Shown: in pieces, positions 1 through 8,174 of the stretch
Position numbering within the stretch: position 1 is the stretch's first letter
Layout of the letters: every line of letters starts with the position of its first letter
Assembly (NCBI GenBank): GCA_049115695.1
Contig: JAGDZR010000020.1
Coordinates: forward strand, 182,957 to 246,956
DNA length: 64,000 nucleotides
Source: JAGDZR01 sp049115695
Lineage (GTDB): Bacteria; Bacteroidota; Bacteroidia; Cytophagales; Cyclobacteriaceae
Direction of reading: 5' to 3'
Notes under the pieces: generated by a model
What the model was told of the DNA's origin: nothing
What the model saw: the letters and a program-made list of their open reading frames with translations, nothing else
Databases searched by the model: none
Position numbers and translations under genes: made by a program

Positions 1-109
1 TATCAGTTCTCTCCGGGTGCAACAACTCATAACGCTGCTCCCATATTCTGATTGTGTGGGCCTTAATCCCACTCAAATGCTCCAAATCCTTAATGGAAAA
101 TTTACTCAT
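1..109 (-). CDS. MerR-family transcriptional regulator, 3' part cut by window edge
   Basis: Only the first 36 residues lie in the window. Reading leftward from the ATG at 109 gives a MerR-type winged helix-turn-helix start (MSKFSIKDLEHLSGIKAHT, then IRIWEQRY). The helix-turn-helix pattern 'SIKDLEHLSGIKAHTIRIWE' is the usual DNA-recognition part of the family. In Bacteroidota such proteins often carry a C-terminal B12-binding domain, but that part is outside the window, so effector and targets cannot be stated. The frame stays open about 90 bases upstream without another ATG, so the ATG at 109 is the best start. It is divergent from the DUF4286 gene. Confidence 0.8.
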   Translation of the reverse strand, partial: MSKFSIKDLEHLSGIKAHTIRIWEQRYELLHPERTD

Positions 110-239
110 CGCTTCAATCTTTCTCAGGATAAACCCGCAGATGATCTTTTTGTTTTGAATCCTGCTAAAATAATCAATTGAGAATGTCCCTGATATCTAA
201 CCCCTTAATAAATCATTCACAATCTATTCTGGCTTAAAC

Positions 240-247
240 TATCTTTG
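240..247 (+). promoter_or_regulatory. Bacteroidota-type -7 element before the DUF4286 gene
   Basis: TATCTTTG matches the TAnnTTTG -7 consensus of the Bacteroidota primary sigma factor and lies 21 nt before the DUF4286 start at 269. No good TTTG -33 element is seen at the usual distance. Confidence 0.45.
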
Positions 248-268
248 ACCTACATCTATCACTACAAT

Positions 269-574
269 ATGATCGTCTATAATGTCACTATCAATATAGA
301 ACCAGCAGTGGAACAGGATTGGTTGATCTGGATGAAGACTGAACACATTCCACGTGTCATGGAGACTGGATTTTTCCTCAACAATCGCATGCTCAGACTG
401 CTCAATGAACAGCCAGACGCAACGGGTACAACGTATGCCATACAGTACACAGCGGCTGATATCGGAAAGCTGGAAGAGTACCTTGAGAAAGAAGCTCCAA
501 GACTTCAACAAGAAAGCCTACAAGCCTTCCCCAATAAGTTTGTTGCGTTTAGGACGTTTTTGGAGGAGGTGTGA
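269..574 (+). CDS. DUF4286 family protein
   Basis: A 101-residue cytoplasmic protein starting MIVYNVTINIEP, a typical DUF4286 start. The fold of this family looks like a small ferredoxin-like domain, but its function is not known. An in-frame TTG at 245 lies inside the -7 element, so the ATG at 269 is preferred. It is the first gene of a tight three-gene run: its stop codon overlaps the GTG start of the next gene by 4 nt (GTGA at 571). No signal peptide or membrane segment is visible. Confidence 0.75.
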   Translation: MIVYNVTINIEPAVEQDWLIWMKTEHIPRVMETGFFLNNRMLRLLNEQPDATGTTYAIQYTAADIGKLEEYLEKEAPRLQQESLQAFPNKFVAFRTFLEEV

Positions 575-831
575 AACCTTTCATTTTAAAATTTATCGAG
601 AAGGCCAAATTATATGCCAGCGCTCACCAAAAAAGCTTGTCTGGTTTGATTGAATCATATCTAAAGGCATTGGTTGATAACAAAGAAGAACAACCTGAAA
701 TTGAAATTAGCTCATTTGTTAAAAGCCTGAAAACTGGAGTCGAGTTACCCTCCGATTTAAATTACAAAAATGAACGTGAAATTGGTTGGAAGAGAAATAC
801 AAGTAATGAACAACCTCTTTCTGGACACTAA
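571..831 (+). CDS. DUF6364-like putative antitoxin of a PIN-domain toxin
   Basis: An 86-residue protein that uses GTG as its start; there is no ATG in frame before it. Residues 8-34 (FIEKAKLYASAHQKSLSGL, then IESYLKAL) match the ribbon-helix-helix-like core of DUF6364 proteins, which are usually encoded just before PIN-domain toxins and bind both toxin and operator. The N-terminus is about six residues shorter than usual, so the first beta strand that would touch DNA looks shortened. The C-terminal half (about 45-86) is polar and probably disordered until bound to toxin. It overlaps the PIN gene by 26 nt, a coupling typical of toxin-antitoxin operons. The pairing is inferred from this and from the next gene. 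Confidence 0.6.
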   Translation: MKPFILKFIEKAKLYASAHQKSLSGLIESYLKALVDNKEEQPEIEISSFVKSLKTGVELPSDLNYKNEREIGWKRNTSNEQPLSGH

Positions 832-1219
832 TGTTGTACTCGATCTTCTTGGTGAAAGGCTGCCATTTTACAAACATGCAGCACAAATAGCTACACTTTC
901 AGATCAGTCAGAGATTAAAATTACGGTTTCAGCACTTTCTTACCCGACTGTATTTTTTATTCTTTCCAAGTATGAGAAAAAAGGCCTTGTAAAAGACAAA
1001 ATGAAGAAATTTAAAGTCCTTGCTCAAACAGCAGATTTGTCGGATCAAATTATCGAAAAAGCTCTATTGTCTCCGTTCCAAGATTTTGAAGATGCGTTGC
1101 AATACCACTGTGCTTTGAAGGTCAATTGTAACATTCTGATTACTCTGAATGAAAAAGGTTTCAAGCATGCTAGCTTACCAGCACTTACTCCAGCCGAGTA
1201 TCTACACAGCAGGCGGTAA
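806..1219 (+). CDS. PIN-domain protein, VapC-like toxin homologue
   Basis: A 137-residue PIN-domain protein starting MNNLFLDTNVVLDLLGER; a start at 770 is possible but adds 12 residues not seen in the family. PIN toxins are metal-dependent RNases. The first active-site Asp (D7 in LDTN) and the E95-D96 pair in FEDAL are present. In the third acidic region, where relatives usually read D-x-I-I-T-R-N-x-K-D-F, this protein reads N109-I-L-I-T-L-N-E-K-G118-F, so two Asp positions and an Arg are replaced. It may be weakly active or inactive. It overlaps the DUF6364-like gene by 26 nt. Convergent with the GNAT gene. Confidence 0.75.
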   Translation: MNNLFLDTNVVLDLLGERLPFYKHAAQIATLSDQSEIKITVSALSYPTVFFILSKYEKKGLVKDKMKKFKVLAQTADLSDQIIEKALLSPFQDFEDALQYHCALKVNCNILITLNEKGFKHASLPALTPAEYLHSRR

Positions 1220-1241
1220 CCATAGCTGTTATCTTTATCAA

Positions 1242-1688
1242 TCAAAAATCAATATGACAGTTATTCCATTCTGTCTCCATTGATGCATTGAAGTATTTCT
1301 TGTAGAAATTGATGGCCGGCTCATTCCAATCTAACACCTGCCACATCATGCCGGTACAAGCTGTTTGTTTGCCTATCTCAATGGTGGCATCAAATAATTG
1401 TTTGCCTATTCCTGATCCTCTTTTTGACTCAGTAACAATCAGGTCTTCCAGCCAAATTCGCTTCCCCTTCCAGGTGCTGTATCGATAATAGTATATTGAA
1501 ATTCCAACAATCTGACCTCCATCATCAGCCACTAGCAAACCATAGACCGGGTTCTCCCCGAACCCATCCTTTTCCATTTGCGCTACAGTATTCACCACCT
1601 GATCCGGACACTTTTCATAAATTGCCAGCTCCATCACCAAATCCATCACCTGTGGTAAGTCTTCCTTTTTTCCCTTTCTAATCTCCAT
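1242..1688 (-). CDS. GNAT-family N-acetyltransferase, SAT-like
   Basis: A 148-residue cytoplasmic acetyltransferase. The acetyl-CoA pyrophosphate loop is R90-G-S-G-I-G95-K, preceded by the beta strand WLEDLIV (80-86); the C-terminal part holds NEPAINFYKKYF, the usual GNAT motif B region with a Tyr that often acts as acid. The overall pattern resembles diamine/spermidine N-acetyltransferases and thialysine acetyltransferases, but substrate cannot be fixed from sequence alone. It stands alone, convergent with the PIN gene and divergent from the SRPBCC gene. Confidence 0.8.
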   Translation of the reverse strand: MEIRKGKKEDLPQVMDLVMELAIYEKCPDQVVNTVAQMEKDGFGENPVYGLLVADDGGQIVGISIYYYRYSTWKGKRIWLEDLIVTESKRGSGIGKQLFDATIEIGKQTACTGMMWQVLDWNEPAINFYKKYFNASMETEWNNCHIDF

Positions 1689-1736
1689 AATTCAATAATA
1701 AGTGATAATCATTAAATTGATCATAAATGTCTGACT

Positions 1737-2195
1737 ATGGTTGATGTGCTAACCGAAATCACAATTGCCTGCCCAATCAATGTGGTGGCTGAATATGTGT
1801 CCAATCCTGAAAATGCAACCGACTGGTATGTCAACATTATGCTTGCCAAAAAACAAAAGGACGAGCCTATCGAATTGGGTTCATTGATTGATTTTGAAGC
1901 CCATTTTATGGGTCGAAAGCTGATCTACACCTATGAGATTATGGAGCTTGTTCCCAACCAAAAAATGGTCATGAGCACCCAACAAGGTCCTTTTCCTATG
2001 ACAACCACCTATACCTGGGAAAGTATAGCCAGCGACCAAACCAAAATGACGCTAAGAAATTCCGGTCAGCCTTCAGGTTTTTCCAAAATCATGGCGCCCT
2101 TCATGTCCAAAATGATGAAAAAAGCCAACAACAAAGACCTTCAATTGCTCAAGAAAATTTTAGAATCAAAATTTCCCCTCCTGGGAGGGGACTAA
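1737..2195 (+). CDS. SRPBCC-family protein
   Basis: A 152-residue protein of the START-like (SRPBCC) fold. The N-terminal strand and helix (DVLTEITIACPINVVAEYVSN) and the following FxxxPENATDWY-like segment are typical of the polyketide cyclase/dehydrase and SRPBCC group, which bind small hydrophobic ligands in a deep cavity. No catalytic function can be assigned. No signal peptide or membrane segment. It is convergent with acs; only 23 nt separate the stop codons, and no clear terminator is seen between them. Confidence 0.7.
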   Translation: MVDVLTEITIACPINVVAEYVSNPENATDWYVNIMLAKKQKDEPIELGSLIDFEAHFMGRKLIYTYEIMELVPNQKMVMSTQQGPFPMTTTYTWESIASDQTKMTLRNSGQPSGFSKIMAPFMSKMMKKANNKDLQLLKKILESKFPLLGGD

Positions 2196-2218
2196 GGGGT
2201 GAGGTGGGTTAATGCCTC

Positions 2219-4120
2219 CTACAAACTCTTACTCTCCTCAATGATTTGATCTACAATCTCAGGATTCAATAAGGTTGAAGTATCACCCAGATTCTCAAAC
2301 TCTCCTGAAGCTACTTTTCTGAGGATTCTTCTCATAATCTTACCGGATCGTGTCTTTGGCAATCCCGGCACTATCAACACCTTATCCGGTTTCGCAATAG
2401 GCCCTATAATCTTGCTAACGGTCTCCCTGATTTCATTGGACAAATTCTGTTTGGTTCTTCCTTCCAAGTCGCATATCGCATAGGCAAAGATTCCCTGTCC
2501 CTTGACATCATGTGGATATCCGACTACTGCCGATTCCACAACTTTCGGATGTTCGTTGATGGCATTCTCAACTTCCGCAGTGCCCATTCTGTGCCCGGAA
2601 ACATTGATCACATCATCCACTCTACCTAGTATCCTAAGGTATCCGTCATGGTCTCTTTTGGCCCCATCTCCTGTGAAATACAAACCAGGGTATGTCGAGA
2701 AATAGGTTTGTTTACATCGCTCATGATCTCCATACGTGGTTCTCAGAATTGATGGCCAAGGGAACTTGATACATAAATTTCCCTCCACATTATTACCCGT
2801 GAGTTCATTGCCTTCTGCATCTACGATGATTGGCTGAATCCCCGGAAGCGGTAAAGATGCATGAGCAGGTTTATTGGGAGTCACGCCTGCCAGGGCAGAA
2901 ATCATAATTCCCCCTGTCTCAGTCTGCCACCAGGTATCAACCAATGGACAATTGCCTTTACCAACATGGCTATGATACCAGTGCCACGCCTCTTCGTTGA
3001 TCGGTTCACCCACACTTCCGATTACCTTGAGAGAATCAAGCTTGTAAGGCTCCAATGGCTCTAATCCATAGGCTTGTAACGCTCTTATGGCTGTAGGTGC
3101 TGTGTAAAACTGATTCACCTGGTATTTGTCTACTATTTCCCAAAATCTTCCTGCATGAGGAAAAGTAGGAACTCCTTCAAACATCAAGGTTGTTGCACCG
3201 GCTAACAATGGTCCATACACAATGTATGAGTGGCCAGTGATCCAGCCTACATCGGCAGTGCACCAGTAGGTGTCTCCTTTGGTGTATTGAAATACATTTT
3301 CAAATGAGTACTGCGTATACACCATGTATCCCCCACACGTATGAACTACACCTTTAGGTTTGCCTGTAGAGCCAGAAGTATAGAGGATAAACAACATGTC
3401 CTCTGCATCCATCACTTCTGCTTTGTTCTCGATAGACTCACTGGCTATTGCGTCATGCCACCAGATATCACGACCCGGCTCCATCGTCACAGGAGTTTTC
3501 GTTCGCTCCAGCACGATGACTTTCTTTACACAGTCAGAGGATTGAAGCGCTTCATCCACAACTGCCTTCACCGCAATATTCTTTGCTCCTCGGAAATTAC
3601 CATCACTCGTCAAGACCACTTTGGCCTGACAGTCATTGATCCGGTCTGATAACGAAGTGCTTGAAAATCCAGCAAAAACCACCGAATGAATTGCCCCAAT
3701 GCGAGCACATGCCAACATGGCTATGGCAGCTTCAGGCACCATGGGCATGTAAATAATCACTCTGTCCCCTTTACTAACTCCATTGGATTTCATGGCGTTT
3801 GCAAACTGACAAGTTTTCTCGTAGAGCTCTTTATAGGTCAAGGTTACTCCAGCCTCATCAGGATTATTCGGCTCCCAAATAATAGCTGGTTTATCACCCA
3901 TTGTATACAGATGACGCTCGAATATGTTCTCAGTGATGTTGAGTTGACCATTGACATACCACTTGATATCCGGCCCTGTAAAATCCCAATCCAACACCTT
4001 GTCCCATGGCTTTTGCCAATAAAAAGACTCACCTATACGACCCCAAAACTCTTCAGGTTGTAATACACTCTTTTGGTATTCATGTATGTACCCACTAAGG
4101 GTTTGTATTTTATTACTCAT
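2219..4120 (-). CDS. acs: acetyl-CoA synthetase, AMP-forming
   Basis: A 633-residue adenylate-forming enzyme that activates acetate to acetyl-CoA through acetyl-AMP. The N-terminal ACAS domain (about 10-65) is followed by the AMP-binding domain with the phosphate loop YTSGSTGKPKGV at 247-258. The C-terminal domain ends with the motif KTRSGKIMRR, in which K594 is the catalytic lysine that is acetylated in the family. Length is normal (about 630-650). The upstream genes on the same strand are a Na+/solute symporter and DUF4212, a pair often linked to acs and probably supplying acetate or a related acid. No -7 element was found in the 97 nt gap before it. Confidence 0.95.
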   Translation of the reverse strand: MSNKIQTLSGYIHEYQKSVLQPEEFWGRIGESFYWQKPWDKVLDWDFTGPDIKWYVNGQLNITENIFERHLYTMGDKPAIIWEPNNPDEAGVTLTYKELYEKTCQFANAMKSNGVSKGDRVIIYMPMVPEAAIAMLACARIGAIHSVVFAGFSSTSLSDRINDCQAKVVLTSDGNFRGAKNIAVKAVVDEALQSSDCVKKVIVLERTKTPVTMEPGRDIWWHDAIASESIENKAEVMDAEDMLFILYTSGSTGKPKGVVHTCGGYMVYTQYSFENVFQYTKGDTYWCTADVGWITGHSYIVYGPLLAGATTLMFEGVPTFPHAGRFWEIVDKYQVNQFYTAPTAIRALQAYGLEPLEPYKLDSLKVIGSVGEPINEEAWHWYHSHVGKGNCPLVDTWWQTETGGIMISALAGVTPNKPAHASLPLPGIQPIIVDAEGNELTGNNVEGNLCIKFPWPSILRTTYGDHERCKQTYFSTYPGLYFTGDGAKRDHDGYLRILGRVDDVINVSGHRMGTAEVENAINEHPKVVESAVVGYPHDVKGQGIFAYAICDLEGRTKQNLSNEIRETVSKIIGPIAKPDKVLIVPGLPKTRSGKIMRRILRKVASGEFENLGDTSTLLNPEIVDQIIEESKSL

Positions 4121-4217
4121 CTCAGTTTTCGATTTAGCCTCAAAAATTAATTATTCCTAACCGGAAAATTATCGGTTTGACCTGGTATGAATGACGAAAT
4201 TCTGTTTCAAACAACCA

Positions 4218-5912
4218 TCAATGGTGGGTGGCTTCTCCAGCACCACGAGGGTATCTGATGCTTTCGGTCAATTCCCGGATCTCTTTGGGTGGAACATTTG
4301 TCATCCTTGAGATAGAAAAAGAAACTATAATGTTGATGACCATTGCTACAGTTCCGAATCCTTCGGGAGAAATTCCTAACCACCATTTCGAACTATCAGG
4401 GACTACACCGGTAATCCATCCAAGCTTGTAATGCGCCATGTACAAAAACATAGTGGTTATACCCACCACCATGCCAGCTACAGCGCCTTCCTTATTCATC
4501 CGCTTGTCGAAAATACCCATGACAATTGCAGGGAAAAATGAAGCGGCTGCTAATCCAAAAGCAAGTGCAACAGTTGCTGCAACGAATCCCGGAGGATTGA
4601 CGCCAAAATAACCTGCCACTATCACGGCAAGTGCCGCGCCAATTCTTGCCCATCTCAATTCCCACTTCTCAGAAATAGAAGGTTTTATCTGTTTTTTGAT
4701 TAAATCGTGAGAAACACTTGTAGATATGACAAGTAGCAATCCAGCTGCTGTAGAAAGTGCCGCAGCGAGCCCTCCTGCCGCAACAAGTGCAATCACCCAA
4801 TTAGGTAGCTTGGCAATTTCCGGATTAGCCAACACCATAATGTCCCTATCAATTGATAGTTCATTGGTTTTGGGATCTCCCACGTAGCTGATTTTGCCAT
4901 CCTCATTTTTATCCTCGAAGGCGATCAGACCTGTTTTCTCCCAATTCGTAAACCACTCAGGAACGTCAGCATAACTAGTTCCAGAGACCGTGTTGATCAG
5001 ATTAGTCCTTGCAAATGCTCCAATTGCAGGTGCTGTAGTGTAAAGAATAGCAATAAAAAGAAGGGCCCAGCCAGCAGAAATTCGGGCATCTTTTACCTTA
5101 GGTACGGTGAAAAATCTAACAATCACATGTGGCAACCCTGCTGTACCAACCATCAAAGCAAATGTTATGGCAAATACATCGATCATGCTCTTGGAGCCAG
5201 AAGTGTACTCAGCAAACCCGAGCTCCACATGCAATTGGTCCAACTTATCAAGCAAGTACGTGCCGTCATTTAGCGTACTTCCGAATCCAAATTGAGGAAT
5301 TACATGTCCTGTCAGCTGAATTGATATGAAAATGGCCGGGACCATGTAGGCAAAAATCAAAACGCAATACTGCGCTACCTGTGTATAGGTAATTCCTTTC
5401 ATACCCCCCAATACAGCATAAAAAAACACCAGTGCCATGCCGATGTAAACACCAATATCAATTGGTACTTCAAGGAACCTGGCGAACACCACTCCAACTC
5501 CTCGCATTTGTCCTGCTACATAGGTGAATGAGACAATAAGGGCACAAATGACTGCAACTGTCCTGGCAACATTAGAATAGTATCTATCACCAATAAAATC
5601 GGGTACGGTAAACTTCCCAAATTTTCTCAGATATGGTGCCAGCAACAATGCCAACAATACATATCCCCCAGTCCAGCCCATGAGGTAAACACCACCATCA
5701 TACCCCATAAAGGAAATCAATCCTGCCATCGAAATGAAAGATGCAGCTGACATCCAGTCTGCGGCTGTAGCCATACCATTGGCTAATGGAGGCACTCCTC
5801 CTCCGGCTACATAAAATTCTCCGGTAGAGCCCGCACGCGACCATATTGCAATACCGATGTAAATAGCAAATGTGATCCCAACGATAATAAAAGTCCAGGT
5901 TTGTACGTCCAT
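4218..5912 (-). CDS. sodium:solute symporter, large subunit of the VC_2705-like pair
   Basis: A 564-residue inner-membrane protein of the solute:sodium symporter family with about 13 membrane segments. The family partner DUF4212 is encoded 1 nt upstream, which identifies the two-gene type seen next to acs in many bacteria; acetate or another short acid is the likely substrate, but this is inferred from context. Between segments near residues 315-355 there is a large loop with an EF-hand-like pattern (DKNEDGKIS), as in other members. The C-terminal tail carries the short charged end typical of the group. The start is the ATG at 5912. Confidence 0.85.
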   Translation of the reverse strand: MDVQTWTFIIVGITFAIYIGIAIWSRAGSTGEFYVAGGGVPPLANGMATAADWMSAASFISMAGLISFMGYDGGVYLMGWTGGYVLLALLLAPYLRKFGKFTVPDFIGDRYYSNVARTVAVICALIVSFTYVAGQMRGVGVVFARFLEVPIDIGVYIGMALVFFYAVLGGMKGITYTQVAQYCVLIFAYMVPAIFISIQLTGHVIPQFGFGSTLNDGTYLLDKLDQLHVELGFAEYTSGSKSMIDVFAITFALMVGTAGLPHVIVRFFTVPKVKDARISAGWALLFIAILYTTAPAIGAFARTNLINTVSGTSYADVPEWFTNWEKTGLIAFEDKNEDGKISYVGDPKTNELSIDRDIMVLANPEIAKLPNWVIALVAAGGLAAALSTAAGLLLVISTSVSHDLIKKQIKPSISEKWELRWARIGAALAVIVAGYFGVNPPGFVAATVALAFGLAAASFFPAIVMGIFDKRMNKEGAVAGMVVGITTMFLYMAHYKLGWITGVVPDSSKWWLGISPEGFGTVAMVINIIVSFSISRMTNVPPKEIRELTESIRYPRGAGEATHH

Positions 5913-5913
5913 G

Positions 5914-6171
5914 CTATTCCTCGTTTAGATCAAATTCTTTATCCAACTTGTTCATCAGTCGAACATAGACAAAGATCAATACCACAAAAACATAGATGGA
6001 GCCTTGCTGAGCAAACCAGAAGCCCAGCTTAAACCCAAAAAATCTGATCTCATTGAGGAAATCAACAAATAACACCCCGGCACCAAATGAAACTACAAAC
6101 CAAATGCTGAGCAAAATAGCTAAGTATTTGAGGTTACGTTTCCAATAAGAAGACATTCCTTTCTCATCCAT
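5914..6171 (-). CDS. DUF4212 protein, small subunit of the sodium/solute symporter
   Basis: An 85-residue membrane protein with two hydrophobic segments (about 15-34 and 50-70) joined by the short charged loop NEIRFFGFKLGFWFAQQG, typical of DUF4212 (Na_symport_sm). The gene stops 1 nt before the large subunit, so the two are translated together. The exact role is not known; it is thought to be a subunit of the transporter. A second Met at residue 6 could also be the start. Confidence 0.85.
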   Translation of the reverse strand: MDEKGMSSYWKRNLKYLAILLSIWFVVSFGAGVLFVDFLNEIRFFGFKLGFWFAQQGSIYVFVVLIFVYVRLMNKLDKEFDLNEE

Positions 6172-6213
6172 AAATTAAAAAATGTAATAGTAAGATTGAG
6201 GGTGTGACCTTAA

Positions 6214-6924
6214 TTATAGGAAATATTCAGCAAGAATGCCCAAAATAACACCTAATGTAATAATTAACATTCTGATACCTCCCGGTTTATGCTCAGGACT
6301 GGTTTCAATAAAAATGGTCGTAGATATGTGCAGAAATGCTCCACTCACCAAGGCAAACAATATCAAAAAGGTCTCGCTGGAAAAATCTATGTAGGCACTT
6401 GAAAGCAGGCCAATTGGAGAGGCTACAGCGAAAATAAGTAGTATCAATAATTGATTCTGAGATATTCGTTTTCCATTTTTAAATACCGACATCAATGCGA
6501 AAGCAGCAGGTGCTTTATGCAAAATGATTCCTAAAAGCAGGGTATAGGCCTCATGCTGGCCATGTAAAGGAGAGTCGTGATTGAGTAATGCTCCTTCCAT
6601 CAGTGAATGAATGATTAGTCCAGCAAGCAAGCTGAATTTATTGATATCATGGTGATGGTGGACATGTCCGTGCTCAATTCCAGAAGTCAGATATTCGAGC
6701 AACTGCTGTATAAAAAATCCGATCAGCACATAAATACCAACAGCAAATGGATCACTGGCTAAAGTGAAAAGCTCGGGAAGAATATGAATAATGGTGACAG
6801 CAAACAAAAATGAACCTCCGAAGACGAGCGGCAACTTGATTGTCTTTGGATTATAGCCTACAAAATTGGCTGCCAACCCACCCAACACAGTGGCTAGCAA
6901 TAAAACGATGATGGAAATAATCAT
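6214..6924 (-). CDS. ZIP-family divalent metal transporter
   Basis: A 236-residue inner-membrane protein with about eight hydrophobic segments. A His-rich loop (GIEHGHVHHHHD, about 103-114) between two membrane segments, and the motifs HSLMEGALLNHD and HKAPAAFAL, give the metal-binding helices IV and V of the ZIP family, which import Zn2+, Fe2+ or similar ions. Metal choice cannot be read. The gene overlaps apbE by 4 nt (ATGA at 6921-6924), so the two are coupled; a metal importer next to a flavin-transferase that needs Mg2+ is not an obvious pathway link. Confidence 0.8.
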   Translation of the reverse strand: MIISIIVLLLATVLGGLAANFVGYNPKTIKLPLVFGGSFLFAVTIIHILPELFTLASDPFAVGIYVLIGFFIQQLLEYLTSGIEHGHVHHHHDINKFSLLAGLIIHSLMEGALLNHDSPLHGQHEAYTLLLGIILHKAPAAFALMSVFKNGKRISQNQLLILLIFAVASPIGLLSSAYIDFSSETFLILFALVSGAFLHISTTIFIETSPEHKPGGIRMLIITLGVILGILAEYFL

Positions 6925-7964
6925 TCCGTCGGTTCGATAATGGTTATTGACTCTTTGATACCCTCGGAAATCACAACCTCAGACTTCTCCTCACCACGAT
7001 AAACTAACAATGCTTCAAGGTTAGGGTCTGCATTCACTATTTCCATTGACTTTTCCACACCTAGCACCATAAAAGCCGTGGCGTAAGCATCGGCTGTCAT
7101 ACAGTCGGAAGCAAATACCGAAGCACTCAAAATATTATTCTGATTGCTATATCCGGTTCGAGGATCAACTATGTGTGCATGGGTAACACCATTCTTTTCG
7201 TAATAATTCCGGTAATTTCCAGACGTAGCAACAGACCGATTATCCAATCTCGCAATTGCCAAAAGTTTTTGTTCATCTCGGGCTACCAAAGGGTCTTCGA
7301 TTCCAATGGACCATACTTTCTTCTTATCGTTCATTCCTCGCGTCCGTACCTCCCCACCAATCTCAACCATGTAGTTTTCGATTCCCTTTTTTTCTAGAAA
7401 TTCCCCTACGAGATCAACGCCGTACCCTTTGGCAATGGCACTAAAATCCAAATAAACACCTGATGGCTTAGTGGCATAATACTGATCAAAACCAATTTGT
7501 GAATAGCCAACGTATTGAAGCAAAGAATCAACTCCTGAAGAATCAAAGTTTGCAATGGGTCCGCCAGGTCCAAAACCCCACGCGTTCACCAACGGTCCAA
7601 TGGTAGGATCAAACGCCTCTTCTGTTCGTTCAAAAATAGATTGACTATTCGCCAACATTGGATAGAATAGTTCACTATCAAAAACAATCGTATCCGCACG
7701 GTTAAACCTGGAAATCTCAGAATTAGGGATATAAGTCGATAGTGATTGATTGAGTGCCTTCAACACCGAATCAATTGCTGATTTGTACTCAACTTCTTCT
7801 TCGGCCATAAATTTCACATTGTACACAATAGTACCCATTGTTTGCCCAGCCACCTGGTTAAGTACAACTGCCTTATCCTGATCCCTGATCACCTTGACCA
7901 TCAGCAACACAATCGCAAAGAAAAATATGACTCGCTGGAGCTGTTTACGCGTTTCTGGATTCAC
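6921..7964 (-). CDS. apbE: FAD:protein FMN transferase (ApbE)
   Basis: A 347-residue protein with a single N-terminal hydrophobic segment (about 12-24), so it is anchored in the inner membrane with the enzyme outside. ApbE moves FMN from FAD to a Thr of target proteins such as NqrB/NqrC and RnfG, using Mg2+. Family motifs are AFDPTIGPLVNAWGFG near 112-130, SAIAKGYGVDLV near 175-187 (active site region), EIGGEVRTRG, SVATSGNYRNYY and HIVDPRTGYS, all present. No lipobox Cys is visible. Its flavin targets are not in the window. It overlaps the ZIP gene by 4 nt. Confidence 0.9.
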   Translation of the reverse strand: MNPETRKQLQRVIFFFAIVLLMVKVIRDQDKAVVLNQVAGQTMGTIVYNVKFMAEEEVEYKSAIDSVLKALNQSLSTYIPNSEISRFNRADTIVFDSELFYPMLANSQSIFERTEEAFDPTIGPLVNAWGFGPGGPIANFDSSGVDSLLQYVGYSQIGFDQYYATKPSGVYLDFSAIAKGYGVDLVGEFLEKKGIENYMVEIGGEVRTRGMNDKKKVWSIGIEDPLVARDEQKLLAIARLDNRSVATSGNYRNYYEKNGVTHAHIVDPRTGYSNQNNILSASVFASDCMTADAYATAFMVLGVEKSMEIVNADPNLEALLVYRGEEKSEVVISEGIKESITIIEPTE

Positions 7965-8077
7965 TCGGTAAAATATTTCTGCAATAATAGTGCAAGAAGG
8001 AGCAAATTATGATCTCGTCTGTCGACAATACGAAGTGAATCGAACATAAAAGTGGCGGTACAAAGGAACTACGGTCA

Positions 8078-8094
8078 TCATATTGCCAATATGA
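8078..8094. repeat. short inverted repeat between apbE and ruvB
   Basis: TCATATTGCCAATATGA is a perfect 7-bp inverted repeat around GCC in the 210-nt divergent gap between apbE and ruvB. It has no T-run next to it, so an operator is more likely than a terminator. No regulator is known. Confidence 0.3.
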
Positions 8095-8147
8095 CAAAAA
8101 AGAACTTTTACGTGACCTCTAGAAATAGCAATGCCTACTCAATCCAT

Positions 8148-8155
8148 TATATTTG
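8148..8155 (+). promoter_or_regulatory. Bacteroidota-type -7 element of ruvB
   Basis: TATATTTG fits the TAnnTTTG consensus 19 nt before the ruvB start at 8175. The -33 region is weak. Confidence 0.5.
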
Positions 8156-8174
8156 TTTCGCATAATTGCAATCC

